DNA of 64,000 nucleotides from Bin94 sp965215535 (lineage in GTDB: Bacteria; Gemmatimonadota; Gemmatimonadetes; Longimicrobiales; Gaopeijiaceae), in NCBI GenBank assembly GCA_965215535.1, contig OZ244063.1, positions 310,001-374,000 on the forward strand, read 5' to 3'. The position numbers and the translations under genes were made by a program. Numbering within the stretch: position 1 is the stretch's first letter; each line of letters begins with the position of its first letter. Shown here in pieces: positions 45,683 to 54,925 of this stretch. A model generated the notes under the pieces. That model was not told where the DNA came from and searched no databases. It worked only from the letters and a program-made list of their open reading frames with translations.

Positions 45683-46609
45683 CTATAACCTGGCAATCAC
45701 CTGCCGGACGTGATCTGCGCTGCGTGCCAGCGCCTCGGCCTCGGCGGCGGTGAGCTCGAGTTCGAGCACCTCCATGAGTCCGCCCGCGCCCAGCTTGCAC
45801 GGAACCCCCAGGTAGATTCCCGTTTGGCCGTACTCGCCCTCCAGGCAGGCGGCGGCCGGCAGAATGCGTCGCTTGTTGCGCACGATCGCCTCGGCCATCT
45901 GCACCGCAGCCGCCGAGGGAGCGTAGTAGGCGCTGCCGGTCTTGAGGTGCGCGACGATCTCGGCTCCGCCATTGCGGGTGCGCTCGATGATCGCCTCGAG
46001 CCGGTCGGGCGCGATGAGGCGCGAGACCGGAATTCCGCTCACCGAGGTATAGGAGACGAGCGGCACCATGGTGTCGCCATGGCCGCCCAGAACCATGGCC
46101 TGAATGTCTTCCACGCTGGCATCGAGCTCGAGGGCAATGAAGGAACGGAAGCGCGCCGTGTCGAGGACGCCGGCCATGCCGATCACCCGCTCGCGCGGGA
46201 ATCCGGTGGTTTCCTTCATGACCCAGGCCATGACATCGAGGGGGTTGGAGACCACGATGACCACCGCTTCGGGGGCCACGCGCGCGATCTCGGCACCGAC
46301 CGAGCGGACGATTCCGGCATTGGTGCGCAGCAGGTCGTCGCGGCTCATTCCGGGTTTGCGCGCAATTCCGGCGGTCACAATGAAAAGATCGGACCCTTCG
46401 GCCGCCCCGTAGTCGTTGGTGCCCACGACACGGGCGTCGAATCCCTCGACCGGGGCGCTCTGCCACTGATCCAGCGCCTTCCCCTGGGGAATCCCCTCGA
46501 GGATATCGATCAGCACGACCTCTTCGCACAGCTCCTTCTCGGCCAGTCGCTGGGCAGAGACCTCGCCCACATGACCGGCTCCCACGACGGTGATTTTTTT
46601 TGCCGACAT
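45683..46609 (-). CDS. mdh: Malate dehydrogenase, lactate-dehydrogenase-like type
   Basis: Mdh oxidises malate to oxaloacetate with NAD. The 308-aa protein has the Rossmann loop VVGAGHVGEVSAQRL, LIDILEG with an Asp favouring NAD, TAGIARKPGMSRDDLL with the malate-specific Arg, VSNPLDVMAW, and the catalytic GGHGDTMVPL. It is the short form found in Bacteroidota, Chloroflexi and similar groups. The gene is convergent with the adhesin and divergent from nuoA, with 391 bp between. AAGGA precedes ATG 46609 closely. Confidence 0.96.
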   Translation of the reverse strand: MSAKKITVVGAGHVGEVSAQRLAEKELCEEVVLIDILEGIPQGKALDQWQSAPVEGFDARVVGTNDYGAAEGSDLFIVTAGIARKPGMSRDDLLRTNAGIVRSVGAEIARVAPEAVVIVVSNPLDVMAWVMKETTGFPRERVIGMAGVLDTARFRSFIALELDASVEDIQAMVLGGHGDTMVPLVSYTSVSGIPVSRLIAPDRLEAIIERTRNGGAEIVAHLKTGSAYYAPSAAAVQMAEAIVRNKRRILPAAACLEGEYGQTGIYLGVPCKLGAGGLMEVLELELTAAEAEALARSADHVRQVIARL

Positions 46610-46843
46610 TCCTTGTCCTGGCTCCTTGACAGCTTCTGAATGGGTACGGGGTGTTTTCTTGCAGCGCGTCGCACGTGCGGATGCGCTGGGTTCGACCGGA
46701 TTCGCCGAAGGCGGGAATGAAAGCTAGCAGTTCACCGATCAACCTCCAACGGGCATGCGCAACGGCACGCGAGCGGATCGGCATGCGAGCGGATCCGATA
46801 TGACACGCGAATGTCCAAACCGAAAAAATGTCCAACCCAACCC

Positions 46844-46872
46844 TTGAATCCGCCGGCCCGCCGGTCTATCTT
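46844..46872 (+). promoter_or_regulatory. Candidate promoter of the nuo operon
   Basis: TTGAAT (46844-46849) and TATCTT (46867-46872) are separated by exactly 17 bp. It uses the same TATCTT -10 element as the rRNA promoter candidate. It lies 129 bp before nuoA. The rest of the 391-bp mdh-nuoA gap holds no gene; it contains a repeated CGAGCGGATC and the hairpin listed next. Confidence 0.55.
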
Positions 46873-46893
46873 TGGGTCGTGGCGTCACCGCTC

Positions 46894-46907
46894 GTGAATT
46901 TTTTCAC
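46894..46907 (+). promoter_or_regulatory. Small inverted repeat in the nuo leader
   Basis: GTGAATTTTTTCAC reads as a 5-bp stem, GTGAA and TTCAC, around TTTT. It lies about 20 bp after the -10 element, inside the predicted 5' leader. It could be an operator half-site or an RNA hairpin; nothing in the sequence decides. Confidence 0.3.
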
Positions 46908-47000
46908 AAGCAAGCCGGGAGCCGGGCTGCCCCTCGGGGCCGTGTGCGACCTGCGCGTGGCGCGCGAACCGGCCCCGGGACAGATCCCCTCCAGAGAGTC

Positions 47001-47357
47001 ATGGCCAGATCCTACATACCGATCCTCATCATTCTGGGCGTCACCGTGCTGAACGCCGTCGGGATGGTCGTGCTTTCGCATGTCCTCAATCCCCGCCGGC
47101 CGACTCCCCAGAAGTCCATGCCCTACGAATCGGGCATGATTCCCCTTGGGGACACCCGGACGCGCTTCTCGGTCAAGTTTTACATGGTCGCGATCAGCTT
47201 TATCGTCTTCGATCTCGAGACGATCTTCCTGGTGCCGTGGGCGGTGCAGGTGCGCGAACTGGGGTGGGGTCCCTTCGGGGCCGTCCTGCTCTTTGTGGCC
47301 GTCCTCGCAGTGGGTCTCTACTACGAATGGAAGAAGGGAGGACTGGAATGGGAGTGA
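47001..47357 (+). CDS. nuoA: NADH-quinone oxidoreductase subunit A
   Basis: This is a membrane subunit of complex I at the interface with the quinone site. The 118-aa protein has three transmembrane helices and the conserved MPYESGMIPLGDTRTRFSVK, then IVFDLETIFLVPWA. ATG 47001 starts the operon and overlaps nuoB by 10 bp. The 128-bp leader after the promoter candidate is free of other genes. Confidence 0.95.
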   Translation: MARSYIPILIILGVTVLNAVGMVVLSHVLNPRRPTPQKSMPYESGMIPLGDTRTRFSVKFYMVAISFIVFDLETIFLVPWAVQVRELGWGPFGAVLLFVAVLAVGLYYEWKKGGLEWE

Positions 47358-48001
47358 ACCGGAGAGCTCTGCCGCTTCCGGGCAGCCCCGCCTTCGTCAC
47401 CACAAAGCTCGATTTCGTGGTGAACTGGGCTCGTCGCAATTCCCTGTGGCCGATGCCCTTCGGCACCGCGTGCTGCGCCATCGAGATGATGGCCTCGGCC
47501 GCCAGTAACTTCGATCTGGCCCGCTTCGGCATGGAGCGCATGTCCTTTACTCCCCGTCAGGCCGATGTCCTGATCTGCGCCGGACGCGTGCCCTACAAGC
47601 TCGCCCCGGTGCTGCGCAGGATCTGGGATCAGATGATGCAGCCCAAGTGGTGCATCTCCATGGGGGCGTGCGCCTCCTCGGGTGGGGTCTTCGATGTCTA
47701 CTCGATGGTGCAGGGGATCGACACCATTGTCCCGGTCGACGTCTACATTCCCGGGTGCCCGCCGCGCCCCGAGGGGCTTATCTACGGCCTCATGATGGTG
47801 CAGGAGAAGATTCGCCGCGAAAGCCTGGCCGATCATGCCGAACTGCGCGCGGAAGATCCGCTGGCTGCCGGCAATCCGAAGGCCGACGCCCAGGAGATCT
47901 CCGATCTGACCGGGCCCTTCGGGAACTCCACCCACCAGAATCGGGTGAGCGGTCTGGTGGCCACCGACGCCGTGCGGCGCGCAGAGGACCGGCTTCCTTG
48001 A
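47348..48001 (+). CDS. nuoB: NADH-quinone oxidoreductase subunit B
   Basis: NuoB carries cluster N2, the terminal 4Fe-4S centre that reduces quinone. Cysteines are in TACCAIEMM (the adjacent Cys pair), GACASSGG and GCPPRPEGL, matching the N2 pattern. The 217-aa protein has a C-terminal extension of about 40 residues. ATG 47348 overlaps nuoA; GTG 47354 is also possible. The stop overlaps the TTG start of nuoC. Confidence 0.97.
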   Translation: MGVNRRALPLPGSPAFVTTKLDFVVNWARRNSLWPMPFGTACCAIEMMASAASNFDLARFGMERMSFTPRQADVLICAGRVPYKLAPVLRRIWDQMMQPKWCISMGACASSGGVFDVYSMVQGIDTIVPVDVYIPGCPPRPEGLIYGLMMVQEKIRRESLADHAELRAEDPLAAGNPKADAQEISDLTGPFGNSTHQNRVSGLVATDAVRRAEDRLP

Positions 48002-48690
48002 ATCTCTTCGATCTGGTTGCCAGGGGACCGGCTCCAGCGGGCGATGCGGCCCGCATCGAGCGCGCTTCGCGCTTTGCCGAACCGGTCAATCCTACCGTAG
48101 CGGCGTTGCGCGAGCGCTTTCCCCGGGCGGTGCTGGCCAACGAGGTCAATGCCGGCGATCAGGATGTGGTGTACGCCGATCCCGCGCAGATTATCGAGAT
48201 CCTGCGCTGGCTCCACGAGACCCCCGACGAACGCTACGATCACCTGGCCGACCTCACGGCGGTGGACTACGGCGGGGGCCGGCCAATCGAGGTCATCTAT
48301 CAGCTCTGGTCGATTCCGCACCGGCGCGCCCTGCGCATTCGCTGCGCGCTCCCCCTGGAAGCGCTAAAGATCGAGAGCGCCACTGCAATCTGGGCGGGCG
48401 CCGACTGGCTCGAGCGCGAGGTTTTCGATCTCTTCGGCGTCCACTTTGCCGGTCACCCCGATCTGCGCCGGATCCTCATGCCCGAGGACTACGCCGAAGG
48501 CCATCCGCTGCGAAAGGATTTTCCGCTCCGGGGACGCTTCTCGCGCGCCGAACAGACGCGCCGTGCGCTGAACCAGGACCCGGAGTTCTACTATGCCCCG
48601 GGCGAGATCGGCGATCGCGTGCCGCAGGTGATCGGCGCCAGGGAGGCGGATGATCGCCGCGAGGAGGATCATGACGACGAAGACAGTTGA
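47998..48690 (+). CDS. nuoC: NADH-quinone oxidoreductase subunit C
   Basis: NuoC is a peripheral-arm scaffold. It is 230 aa and separate from NuoD, not fused. The 30-kDa signature is DWLEREVFDLFGVHFAGHPDLRRILMPEDY, followed by GHPLRKDFPL. TTG 47998 overlaps the nuoB stop as TTGA. An acidic tail (EEDHDDEDS) overlaps the nuoD start by 20 bp. Confidence 0.94.
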   Translation: MNLFDLVARGPAPAGDAARIERASRFAEPVNPTVAALRERFPRAVLANEVNAGDQDVVYADPAQIIEILRWLHETPDERYDHLADLTAVDYGGGRPIEVIYQLWSIPHRRALRIRCALPLEALKIESATAIWAGADWLEREVFDLFGVHFAGHPDLRRILMPEDYAEGHPLRKDFPLRGRFSRAEQTRRALNQDPEFYYAPGEIGDRVPQVIGAREADDRREEDHDDEDS

Positions 48691-49948
48691 ATACGGGGTG
48701 CGCCGGAACCCCGAGATGGGTCCCGGCGGCGCTCCGGTCGCGAGCCCGACCGACCCCTTCGACGCTCCCGAGCCCGATATCGGCTCCGAGACGATGCTCG
48801 TCAATGTGGGTCCCCAGCATCCGGCGACCCACGGCGTTCTACGCCTTATCGTGGAGCTCGATGGCGAAACGGTCGTGCGCGTCATGCCCCGTCTCGGCTA
48901 TCTGCACTCCTCCTTCGAGAAGCTCGGCGAGTATCGCACCTGGAACCAGATCGTTCCCCTGACCGACCGCATGGACTACCTTGCGCCGTTGATCTATAAC
49001 TGTGCCTATGTCATAGCAGTTGAAAAACTTATGGGCATTGAGGTCACAGATCGCTGCAAGGTTGCCCGGGTCATCTGCATGGAGATGGACCGCATCTTCT
49101 CGCACCTTCTCTGGCTCGGCACCTGGTCGATTGATGTGGGCGCCTTCACCCCCTTCCTCTATGCCTTCCAGCAGCGCGAAAAGGTGTATACCCTACACGA
49201 AGTGCTGACCGGGGCCCGCATCACGACCTCGGCCACGCGCATCGGGGGCATGATGGCCGACCTGCCGGAGGGCTGGACCGATGGCGTCCGCGCCTTCGCC
49301 AACAATCTTCCCGCCACTTTGGACGAGATTGACGGTCTGTTGCGCCACAATGCAATTCATATTGGGCGAACGCAGGGAATCGGCGCCATCTCGGCTGAAG
49401 ACGCGGTCAACTACGGTCTGACGGGCGCGAATCTGCGCGCCTCCGGGGTGCCCTACGATGTGCGCCGGGATCGTCCCTACTACGACTACGAGAGCTACGA
49501 CTTCGAGATTCCCGTCGGGCTCCACGGCGACTGCTACGATCGCTACCTCGTGCGCATGGATGAAATGCGCCAGAGCATTCGCATTCTGCATCAGGCGCTC
49601 GACCGGCTTCCCGGTGGCCCCATCAATGTCGAGGATCCCCGCATCAGCCTGCCCTCCAAGACCGACTGCATGTCGGACATGGAATCGATGATCCACCACT
49701 TCAAGCTCATCACCGAGGGCATTCCGGCTCCCGACAGCGACTGCTGGTTCTCGATCGAGGGATCGAAGGGCGAACTCGGCATGTATGTGGTGGGAGACGG
49801 CGGGCCGAAGCCGGTTCGCTGGCGCATTCGTCCCCCTTCCTTCGTCAACCTCTCGGCGATCCCCAAACTCGCCGAAGGTCACCTCATGGCCGACCTGATC
49901 GTCATCAACGCCAGCCTGGACATCGTCCTCGGAGAGATCGACCGGTGA
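48671..49948 (+). CDS. nuoD: NADH-quinone oxidoreductase subunit D
   Basis: NuoD forms much of the quinone-binding cavity with NuoB. It is 425 aa. GPQHPATHGVLRL holds the conserved His, and PRLGYLHSSFEKLGEYRTWNQ, GVPYDVRRDRPY, PVGLHGDCYDRYLVRMDEM and WRIRPPSFVNLSAIP are typical of the 49-kDa subunit. ATG 48671 follows GAGGAGG. The TGA overlaps the nuoE GTG. Confidence 0.97.
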   Translation: MTTKTVEYGVRRNPEMGPGGAPVASPTDPFDAPEPDIGSETMLVNVGPQHPATHGVLRLIVELDGETVVRVMPRLGYLHSSFEKLGEYRTWNQIVPLTDRMDYLAPLIYNCAYVIAVEKLMGIEVTDRCKVARVICMEMDRIFSHLLWLGTWSIDVGAFTPFLYAFQQREKVYTLHEVLTGARITTSATRIGGMMADLPEGWTDGVRAFANNLPATLDEIDGLLRHNAIHIGRTQGIGAISAEDAVNYGLTGANLRASGVPYDVRRDRPYYDYESYDFEIPVGLHGDCYDRYLVRMDEMRQSIRILHQALDRLPGGPINVEDPRISLPSKTDCMSDMESMIHHFKLITEGIPAPDSDCWFSIEGSKGELGMYVVGDGGPKPVRWRIRPPSFVNLSAIPKLAEGHLMADLIVINASLDIVLGEIDR

Positions 49949-50604
49949 GCGATCCCGACCTTCGCAATCCCGGCTGGGCCGGCAATACCGGCGACTTCGA
50001 GCTCGGCGAATCCGATGTGCGTGGCACGGCCTTTGCCGGAACCCTCCCCCCCGAGGGAGGCCACCCCGCCACTGCGGCGAGTCATCCCTTCATGCGCGTC
50101 GAGCGCGATCCGGCCGCGAAGCTCTTCGAGGGCTCCTGGCGCGAGCGCTTCGAGAAGATTCTGACGCGCTACCCGAATCCGATGGCGGCGCTGCTCCCGA
50201 CTCTCAATCTGGCGCAGGAACTTCGCGGGCACATTTCGCCCCGGACGATGGACGAGGTGGCCGCGCTCCTCGATCTTAGCGGCGCCTATGTGCGGGGGGT
50301 GGCCACCTTTTACACGATGTACAACAAGCGGCCCGTGGGTCGCTACCTGATTCAGGTCTGCACCAATATTTCGTGCAATCTCTGCGGAGCCGACGAGGTC
50401 CTTGCGGCATTCCTGCAGCGGACCGGCACCGAACTCGGCGAGAACTCGAGCGACGGGAACTTTACGGTCATCGAGGCCGAGTGTCTGGCTGCCTGTGGAT
50501 TCCCCACCTGCGTGCAGATCAACGAGCGGTACTTCGAAAATGTGTCGGCAGACGATGTGCCGGCCATCCTGAAGCGCCTGGTCAGCGAACTGGAAGGCGA
50601 ATAG
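49945..50604 (+). CDS. nuoE: NADH-quinone oxidoreductase subunit E
   Basis: NuoE carries the 2Fe-2S cluster N1a. The ligands are in CTNISC and CLAAC (C-x4-C and C-x3-C), in the thioredoxin-like domain. The protein is 219 aa, longer than the E. coli 166, because of a roughly 50-residue polar N-terminal extension before the helical domain (RFEKILTRYPNPMAALLPTL). GTG 49945 overlaps the nuoD stop. Confidence 0.95.
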   Translation: MSDPDLRNPGWAGNTGDFELGESDVRGTAFAGTLPPEGGHPATAASHPFMRVERDPAAKLFEGSWRERFEKILTRYPNPMAALLPTLNLAQELRGHISPRTMDEVAALLDLSGAYVRGVATFYTMYNKRPVGRYLIQVCTNISCNLCGADEVLAAFLQRTGTELGENSSDGNFTVIEAECLAACGFPTCVQINERYFENVSADDVPAILKRLVSELEGE

Positions 50605-50635
50605 CGCGGGGCCGATTCCCCGCAGGACGATACCC

Positions 50636-51928
50636 TTGGCATATCCCTACCGACACGAGAAAGAAACCCGGGTTCTGAGCGAAGCCTTCGGCGACCCGCA
50701 GGCGCGCACCGTTGCGGGCTGGCGCGAGCGTGGCGGCTACCTGGGCATCGCTCGAGCTCTTGAGATCGGGCGCGAAGCCACGATCGACGAGGTCAAGCGC
50801 TCCGGTCTGCGCGGACGGGGCGGAGCCGGCTTCCCGACCGGGCTCAAGTGGTCCTTTATGCCGAAGGATTCCAATCGTCCGCACTACCTCCTCTGCAATG
50901 CCGACGAATCCGAACCCGGCACCTTCAAGGATCGCGAGATCATCCGCTGGACCCCGCACCAGTTGATCGAGGGCTGCCTGGTGGGGGCCTACGCGATCGG
51001 CTCCCCACACTGCTACATCTATCTGCGGGGCGAGTTCTTCGAGACCACCCGGGTTTTGGCGCGGGCGCTCGAGGATGCCTACGCGGAGGGGCTGGTAGGG
51101 AAGGATATCCTGGGGTCGGGCGTCGAGATCGACATCACCCTGCATGTGGGGGCGGGCGCCTATATCTGCGGCGAGGAAACCGGGCTGATGAACTCGCTCG
51201 AGGGCCGTCGCGGCGAACCTCGCATCAAGCCGCCCTTTCCGGCCGCGGTGGGGGCATTCGGAATGCCGACCACCATCAACAATGTCGAAACCCTGGCGGC
51301 CACCTCCCACATTCTGCGCCACGGCGCCGACTGGTACCGCCAGTGGGGAACCGAGAAGAGCCCCGGCACAAAACTCTTCTGCGTCTCGGGTCATGTGAAT
51401 CGTCCCGGCAACTACGAGCTTCCCCTCGGTTTCCCCCTCATGGAGCTCATCGAGGAAATTTGCGGGGGCATGCGCGAGGGAAAGGCTCTCAAGGCGGTGA
51501 TTCCGGGCGGAAGTTCGGTCCCGATCATGAATGCCGAGGAGTGCCGAAGCTGCCAGCTTTGCTACGAGGGGGTCGCGGCGGCGGGATCGATGCTCGGGTG
51601 CGCTTCGGTGATCGTCATGGATGAAACGACCGACATCGTGCGCCAGGTTCGGCGAATGGCGCAGTTCTATGCACACGAATCCTGCGGGCAGTGCACCCCC
51701 TGCCGCGAGGGCACCGCATGGGCGACCCGGATTCTGCGCCGCATTGAGGATGGACGGGGCACCGAAGACGATCTGGACACCCTTCTCCAGATCTCCGACC
51801 AGATGACCGGTACCACCATCTGCGTGCTTTCCGATTCGCTGGCCGCCCCGGTGATCTCATCCATTCGCAAGTTCCGCGAAGACTACCTGGCGCTCGTTCG
51901 GCGCGGAGAACGGGTGGGAGCCGCATGA
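50636..51928 (+). CDS. nuoF: NADH-quinone oxidoreductase subunit F
   Basis: NuoF holds FMN, the NADH site and 4Fe-4S cluster N3. The FMN/NADH loops are LRGRGGAGFPTGLKW and CNADESEPGTFKDRE. HVGAGAYICGEETGLMNSLEG and the cluster motif ESCGQCTPCREG follow. It is 430 aa, the usual length. The start is TTG 50636 behind AGGA, 31 bp after nuoE. The 81 bp after its stop are unassigned up to nuoG. Confidence 0.96.
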   Translation: MAYPYRHEKETRVLSEAFGDPQARTVAGWRERGGYLGIARALEIGREATIDEVKRSGLRGRGGAGFPTGLKWSFMPKDSNRPHYLLCNADESEPGTFKDREIIRWTPHQLIEGCLVGAYAIGSPHCYIYLRGEFFETTRVLARALEDAYAEGLVGKDILGSGVEIDITLHVGAGAYICGEETGLMNSLEGRRGEPRIKPPFPAAVGAFGMPTTINNVETLAATSHILRHGADWYRQWGTEKSPGTKLFCVSGHVNRPGNYELPLGFPLMELIEEICGGMREGKALKAVIPGGSSVPIMNAEECRSCQLCYEGVAAAGSMLGCASVIVMDETTDIVRQVRRMAQFYAHESCGQCTPCREGTAWATRILRRIEDGRGTEDDLDTLLQISDQMTGTTICVLSDSLAAPVISSIRKFREDYLALVRRGERVGAA

Positions 51929-52009
51929 ACCGCTCTGCCCGCCCGCCGCTCCGCCGCTTCTCCGGCGCACCCGGCAGCCTGTACGACGGGACGCCAGATG
52001 GGAGATTCC

Positions 52010-53611
52010 ATGTCGAATAACGACCAGGGCGCCGCTACGGTTACCCTGACCATCGATGGCCGCGAGGTCACGGTGCCCCGCGGAACCTCGCTTCTGCAGG
52101 CCGCCGCAACGCTGGGAATCGAGGTGCCGCACTACTGCTATCATCCCGGTCTCTCGGCGCCTGCGCAGTGCCGGATCTGCCTGGTGGAGGTCGAGGGTGC
52201 GCCCAAGCTGCAGCCCTCTTGCGTGACGCTGGCCGAGAGCGGTCAGACCATTCACACCGAGAGTGAGCGCGCCCGGGCGATGCGCCAGGGAGTGCTCGAA
52301 TTCTACCTGGTCAATCATCCGCTCGACTGCCCGATCTGCGACATGTCCGGCGAGTGCCATCTGCAGGACTATGTCTTTGCCGAGGGGCGCGAGCGCGGTC
52401 GCAGTCGCGAACCCAAGCGAGTCTTCGGGCGCGACGACTTCGGGGGCGATGTCTTCTACTATGGCGATCGCTGCGTGATGTGCACCCGCTGCGTGCGCTT
52501 CATGGACGAGGTGGCGCGCGATTCCCGCCTGACGGTGGTGGAGCGGGGCGACCGGGCCGTGATCGACACCTTCTTCGAGAGCGGGCTCGAGGGTGCCTCC
52601 TTTGCCGGGAATGTCGTGGACATCTGCCCGGTGGGGGCGCTGGTCTCGAAGGATTTTCTCCACAAGGCGCGCGCCTGGGATCTGGATCACACGCCCTCGA
52701 TCTGCCCCAACTGCTCGCAGGGCTGCAATATCGACCTTCACACCCGCGACAACCTCGTACAGCGCCTGAAGCCGCGCGAGAACCCCGAGGTCAATGGCCA
52801 CTGGATGTGCGATTACGGGCGGGGGCGGTATGAATGGATGAACCGGCCGGGACGGCTCGAGCGGCCTGCGATGGGGCGTGGCCGGGAACGCGCGCAGGCC
52901 GAGTGGCCGGTGGTCCTGGAGGCGCTCGCCGCACGGCTGGCGGCCAACGAGGCCGGGGTGGCGCTGGTGGCTTCGCCCCGTCTCTCGACCGAGGCGCTGG
53001 GGACCCTGACCGCGCTGGCCCGGGCAACCGGCGAGCTCTCGCTGGCGCTCTTTCGTTCGCCGCGCGCCGAAGACGAGGATCCTCTGCCGGGCTTTCCCCT
53101 GCTGGTTCGCCGCCGCGATCTCGCCCCCAATGTCGATGGCGCCGGTCTGCTCGGGTACACCCGAACCGGGGCTGACGACGCCTCCGGCGGCCTGGAGGCA
53201 GTGGCCGATCATGACGACGCAGTCATCGTGCTCGGCGACGATCTGAGCGATCAGGCCGCGGAGTTCGGCGCCGCAGCCGATCTCTTCGTCTATCTGGGGC
53301 ACTTCGACAGCGCCGCGGCCCGCAACGCCGATTTCGTTCTGCCGATCACCACCTTTGCCGAAGAGGAGGGCACCTTCGTCAATGCACAGGGGCGGGTGCA
53401 GCGCTTCGGCCAAGCAATTCGGCCTCCCGGATCGGCGCGGCCCGCCTGGCTGGTGCTTGGGGCCCTCCTTGCGGTTGCCCGGGGGAGCAAGATGCCCGCC
53501 ACTGCCGCCGAGGCCTTCGCCGCGCTGGCGACCGAGCTTCCGGCGCTGGCGGCGCTGAGCTACGAGACGATCGGGTCCGGCGGCGCCTTCCTGGAGCGCT
53601 CTCATGCATGA
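52010..53611 (+). CDS. nuoG: NADH-quinone oxidoreductase subunit G
   Basis: NuoG carries the N1b, N4 and N5 clusters. The 2Fe-2S ligands are Cys43, Cys54, Cys57 and Cys71. HPLDCPICDMSGECHLQD supplies N5, CVMCTRCVRF plus a later CPVGAL Cys supplies N4, and CPNCSQGC with a downstream Cys in HWMCDYG fits the optional N7 cluster. At 533 aa it is short: the C-terminal molybdopterin-like domain is much reduced. ATG 52010, five bases after GGAG, is preferred to ATG 51998. Confidence 0.95.
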   Translation: MSNNDQGAATVTLTIDGREVTVPRGTSLLQAAATLGIEVPHYCYHPGLSAPAQCRICLVEVEGAPKLQPSCVTLAESGQTIHTESERARAMRQGVLEFYLVNHPLDCPICDMSGECHLQDYVFAEGRERGRSREPKRVFGRDDFGGDVFYYGDRCVMCTRCVRFMDEVARDSRLTVVERGDRAVIDTFFESGLEGASFAGNVVDICPVGALVSKDFLHKARAWDLDHTPSICPNCSQGCNIDLHTRDNLVQRLKPRENPEVNGHWMCDYGRGRYEWMNRPGRLERPAMGRGRERAQAEWPVVLEALAARLAANEAGVALVASPRLSTEALGTLTALARATGELSLALFRSPRAEDEDPLPGFPLLVRRRDLAPNVDGAGLLGYTRTGADDASGGLEAVADHDDAVIVLGDDLSDQAAEFGAAADLFVYLGHFDSAAARNADFVLPITTFAEEEGTFVNAQGRVQRFGQAIRPPGSARPAWLVLGALLAVARGSKMPATAAEAFAALATELPALAALSYETIGSGGAFLERSHA

Positions 53612-54908
53612 AATGAACCAGCTCTCGCCCGCCTGGTTCTGGATTGTCGGAGCGATCAAGGTCGTGGCGGTCTTCACCGTTGTCCTGCTGGCCGTGGCCT
53701 ATATGACGCTGGCCGAGCGGCGGGTGTCGGCCTTTATCCAGGATCGCCTGGGGCCGAACCGGGTGGGGCCCTTCGGACTTCTGCAGCCGATCGCCGACGG
53801 ACTCAAGAACATCATCAAGGAGGAAACGCTGCCGGGAACCAGCGCAAAGCTCTACTTCATTCTGGGCCCCGCGCTGGCGATCATGCCGGCCGTTGTGACC
53901 TTCGCCGTGATTCCCCTGGCGGCGCCCCTCCCCACACCGATCGGCCGGGTGGACATGATTATCGCTGATGTTCCGATCGGCATTCTCTACATCCTCGCCC
54001 TCTCCTCGCTGGGCGTGTACGGGATCGTCCTGGCGGGCTGGGCGTCGAACAACAAGTACGCCTTCCTGGGGGGACTGCGGGCTTCGGCCCAGTTGATCTC
54101 CTACGAGGTTGCGCTGGGGCTGAGCGTGATTGCGGTCCTGCTCCTTGCCGGCAACGTGACGCTGACCGAGATGGTGGCGCAGCAGCAGCAGATGAAGCTC
54201 TGGTTTGTGCTGCCGCTCTCGCTGGGTTTCATCTTTTTCCTGATCTCCGCCCTGGCCGAAACCAATCGCCTGCCCTTCGACATGCCCGAGGCCGAATCGG
54301 AGCTGATTACCGGCTATCACACCGAGTATTCGGCGATGAAGTTCTCCATGTTCTTCATTGCCGAGTATTCCCATGTGCTGACCGCCTCGGCGATGATGGC
54401 GACCCTCTTCTTCGGGGGCTGGGACATTCCCTTCTGGACAGGCGACGACATGTTCCGGCACGAGGGCCAGCTCATTCGCGGCTTCGATGCTGCGGGAATG
54501 CCGATCGCGGCCACGCCCAGTCTTCTGATCACCCTTCTGACGCTCATCTCCTTCTGCATCAAGACGGCCTGCTTCGTCTTTCTGTATATCTGGATTCGCT
54601 GGACGCTGCCGCGCTTCCGCTACGATCAGGTCATGCACCTGGGGTGGAAGGTTCTTTTGCCCTCGGCGCTCGGGTACATCGTGCTCATCGCGGGCACCAT
54701 GCTTCTTCTGGATCAGCTCGGGGTGCCCTTCGGCCGCCTCTACGGCCTCGTCCTCACCGGGGTCAGCGCCCTCACCGCGGCGGCCTTCCTCTTTGTGGTC
54801 GATCGCGATCGGGTCATTGCGGGTGCCCACGGAAGCGGTTCGGTAGAGCGCCGCCGGGCCGCCTCGCGCCGGAAGACGGCTTCGCGGCAGCCATTGGTCT
54901 CAAGCTGA
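53604..54908 (+). CDS. nuoH: NADH-quinone oxidoreductase subunit H
   Basis: NuoH is the membrane subunit next to the quinone site. It has multiple helices, AERRVSAFIQDRLGPNRVGPFGLLQP, the conserved AETNRLPFDMPEAESELITGYHTEYS, and FVFLYIWIRWTLPRFRYDQ. It is 434 aa, about 100 longer than E. coli, with an inserted loop (RGFDAAGMPIAATP) and a basic 25-residue tail. It overlaps nuoG by 8 bp. Confidence 0.96.
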   Translation: MHEMNQLSPAWFWIVGAIKVVAVFTVVLLAVAYMTLAERRVSAFIQDRLGPNRVGPFGLLQPIADGLKNIIKEETLPGTSAKLYFILGPALAIMPAVVTFAVIPLAAPLPTPIGRVDMIIADVPIGILYILALSSLGVYGIVLAGWASNNKYAFLGGLRASAQLISYEVALGLSVIAVLLLAGNVTLTEMVAQQQQMKLWFVLPLSLGFIFFLISALAETNRLPFDMPEAESELITGYHTEYSAMKFSMFFIAEYSHVLTASAMMATLFFGGWDIPFWTGDDMFRHEGQLIRGFDAAGMPIAATPSLLITLLTLISFCIKTACFVFLYIWIRWTLPRFRYDQVMHLGWKVLLPSALGYIVLIAGTMLLLDQLGVPFGRLYGLVLTGVSALTAAAFLFVVDRDRVIAGAHGSGSVERRRAASRRKTASRQPLVSS

Positions 54909-54925
54909 ACAGGAGCGATTGAATC

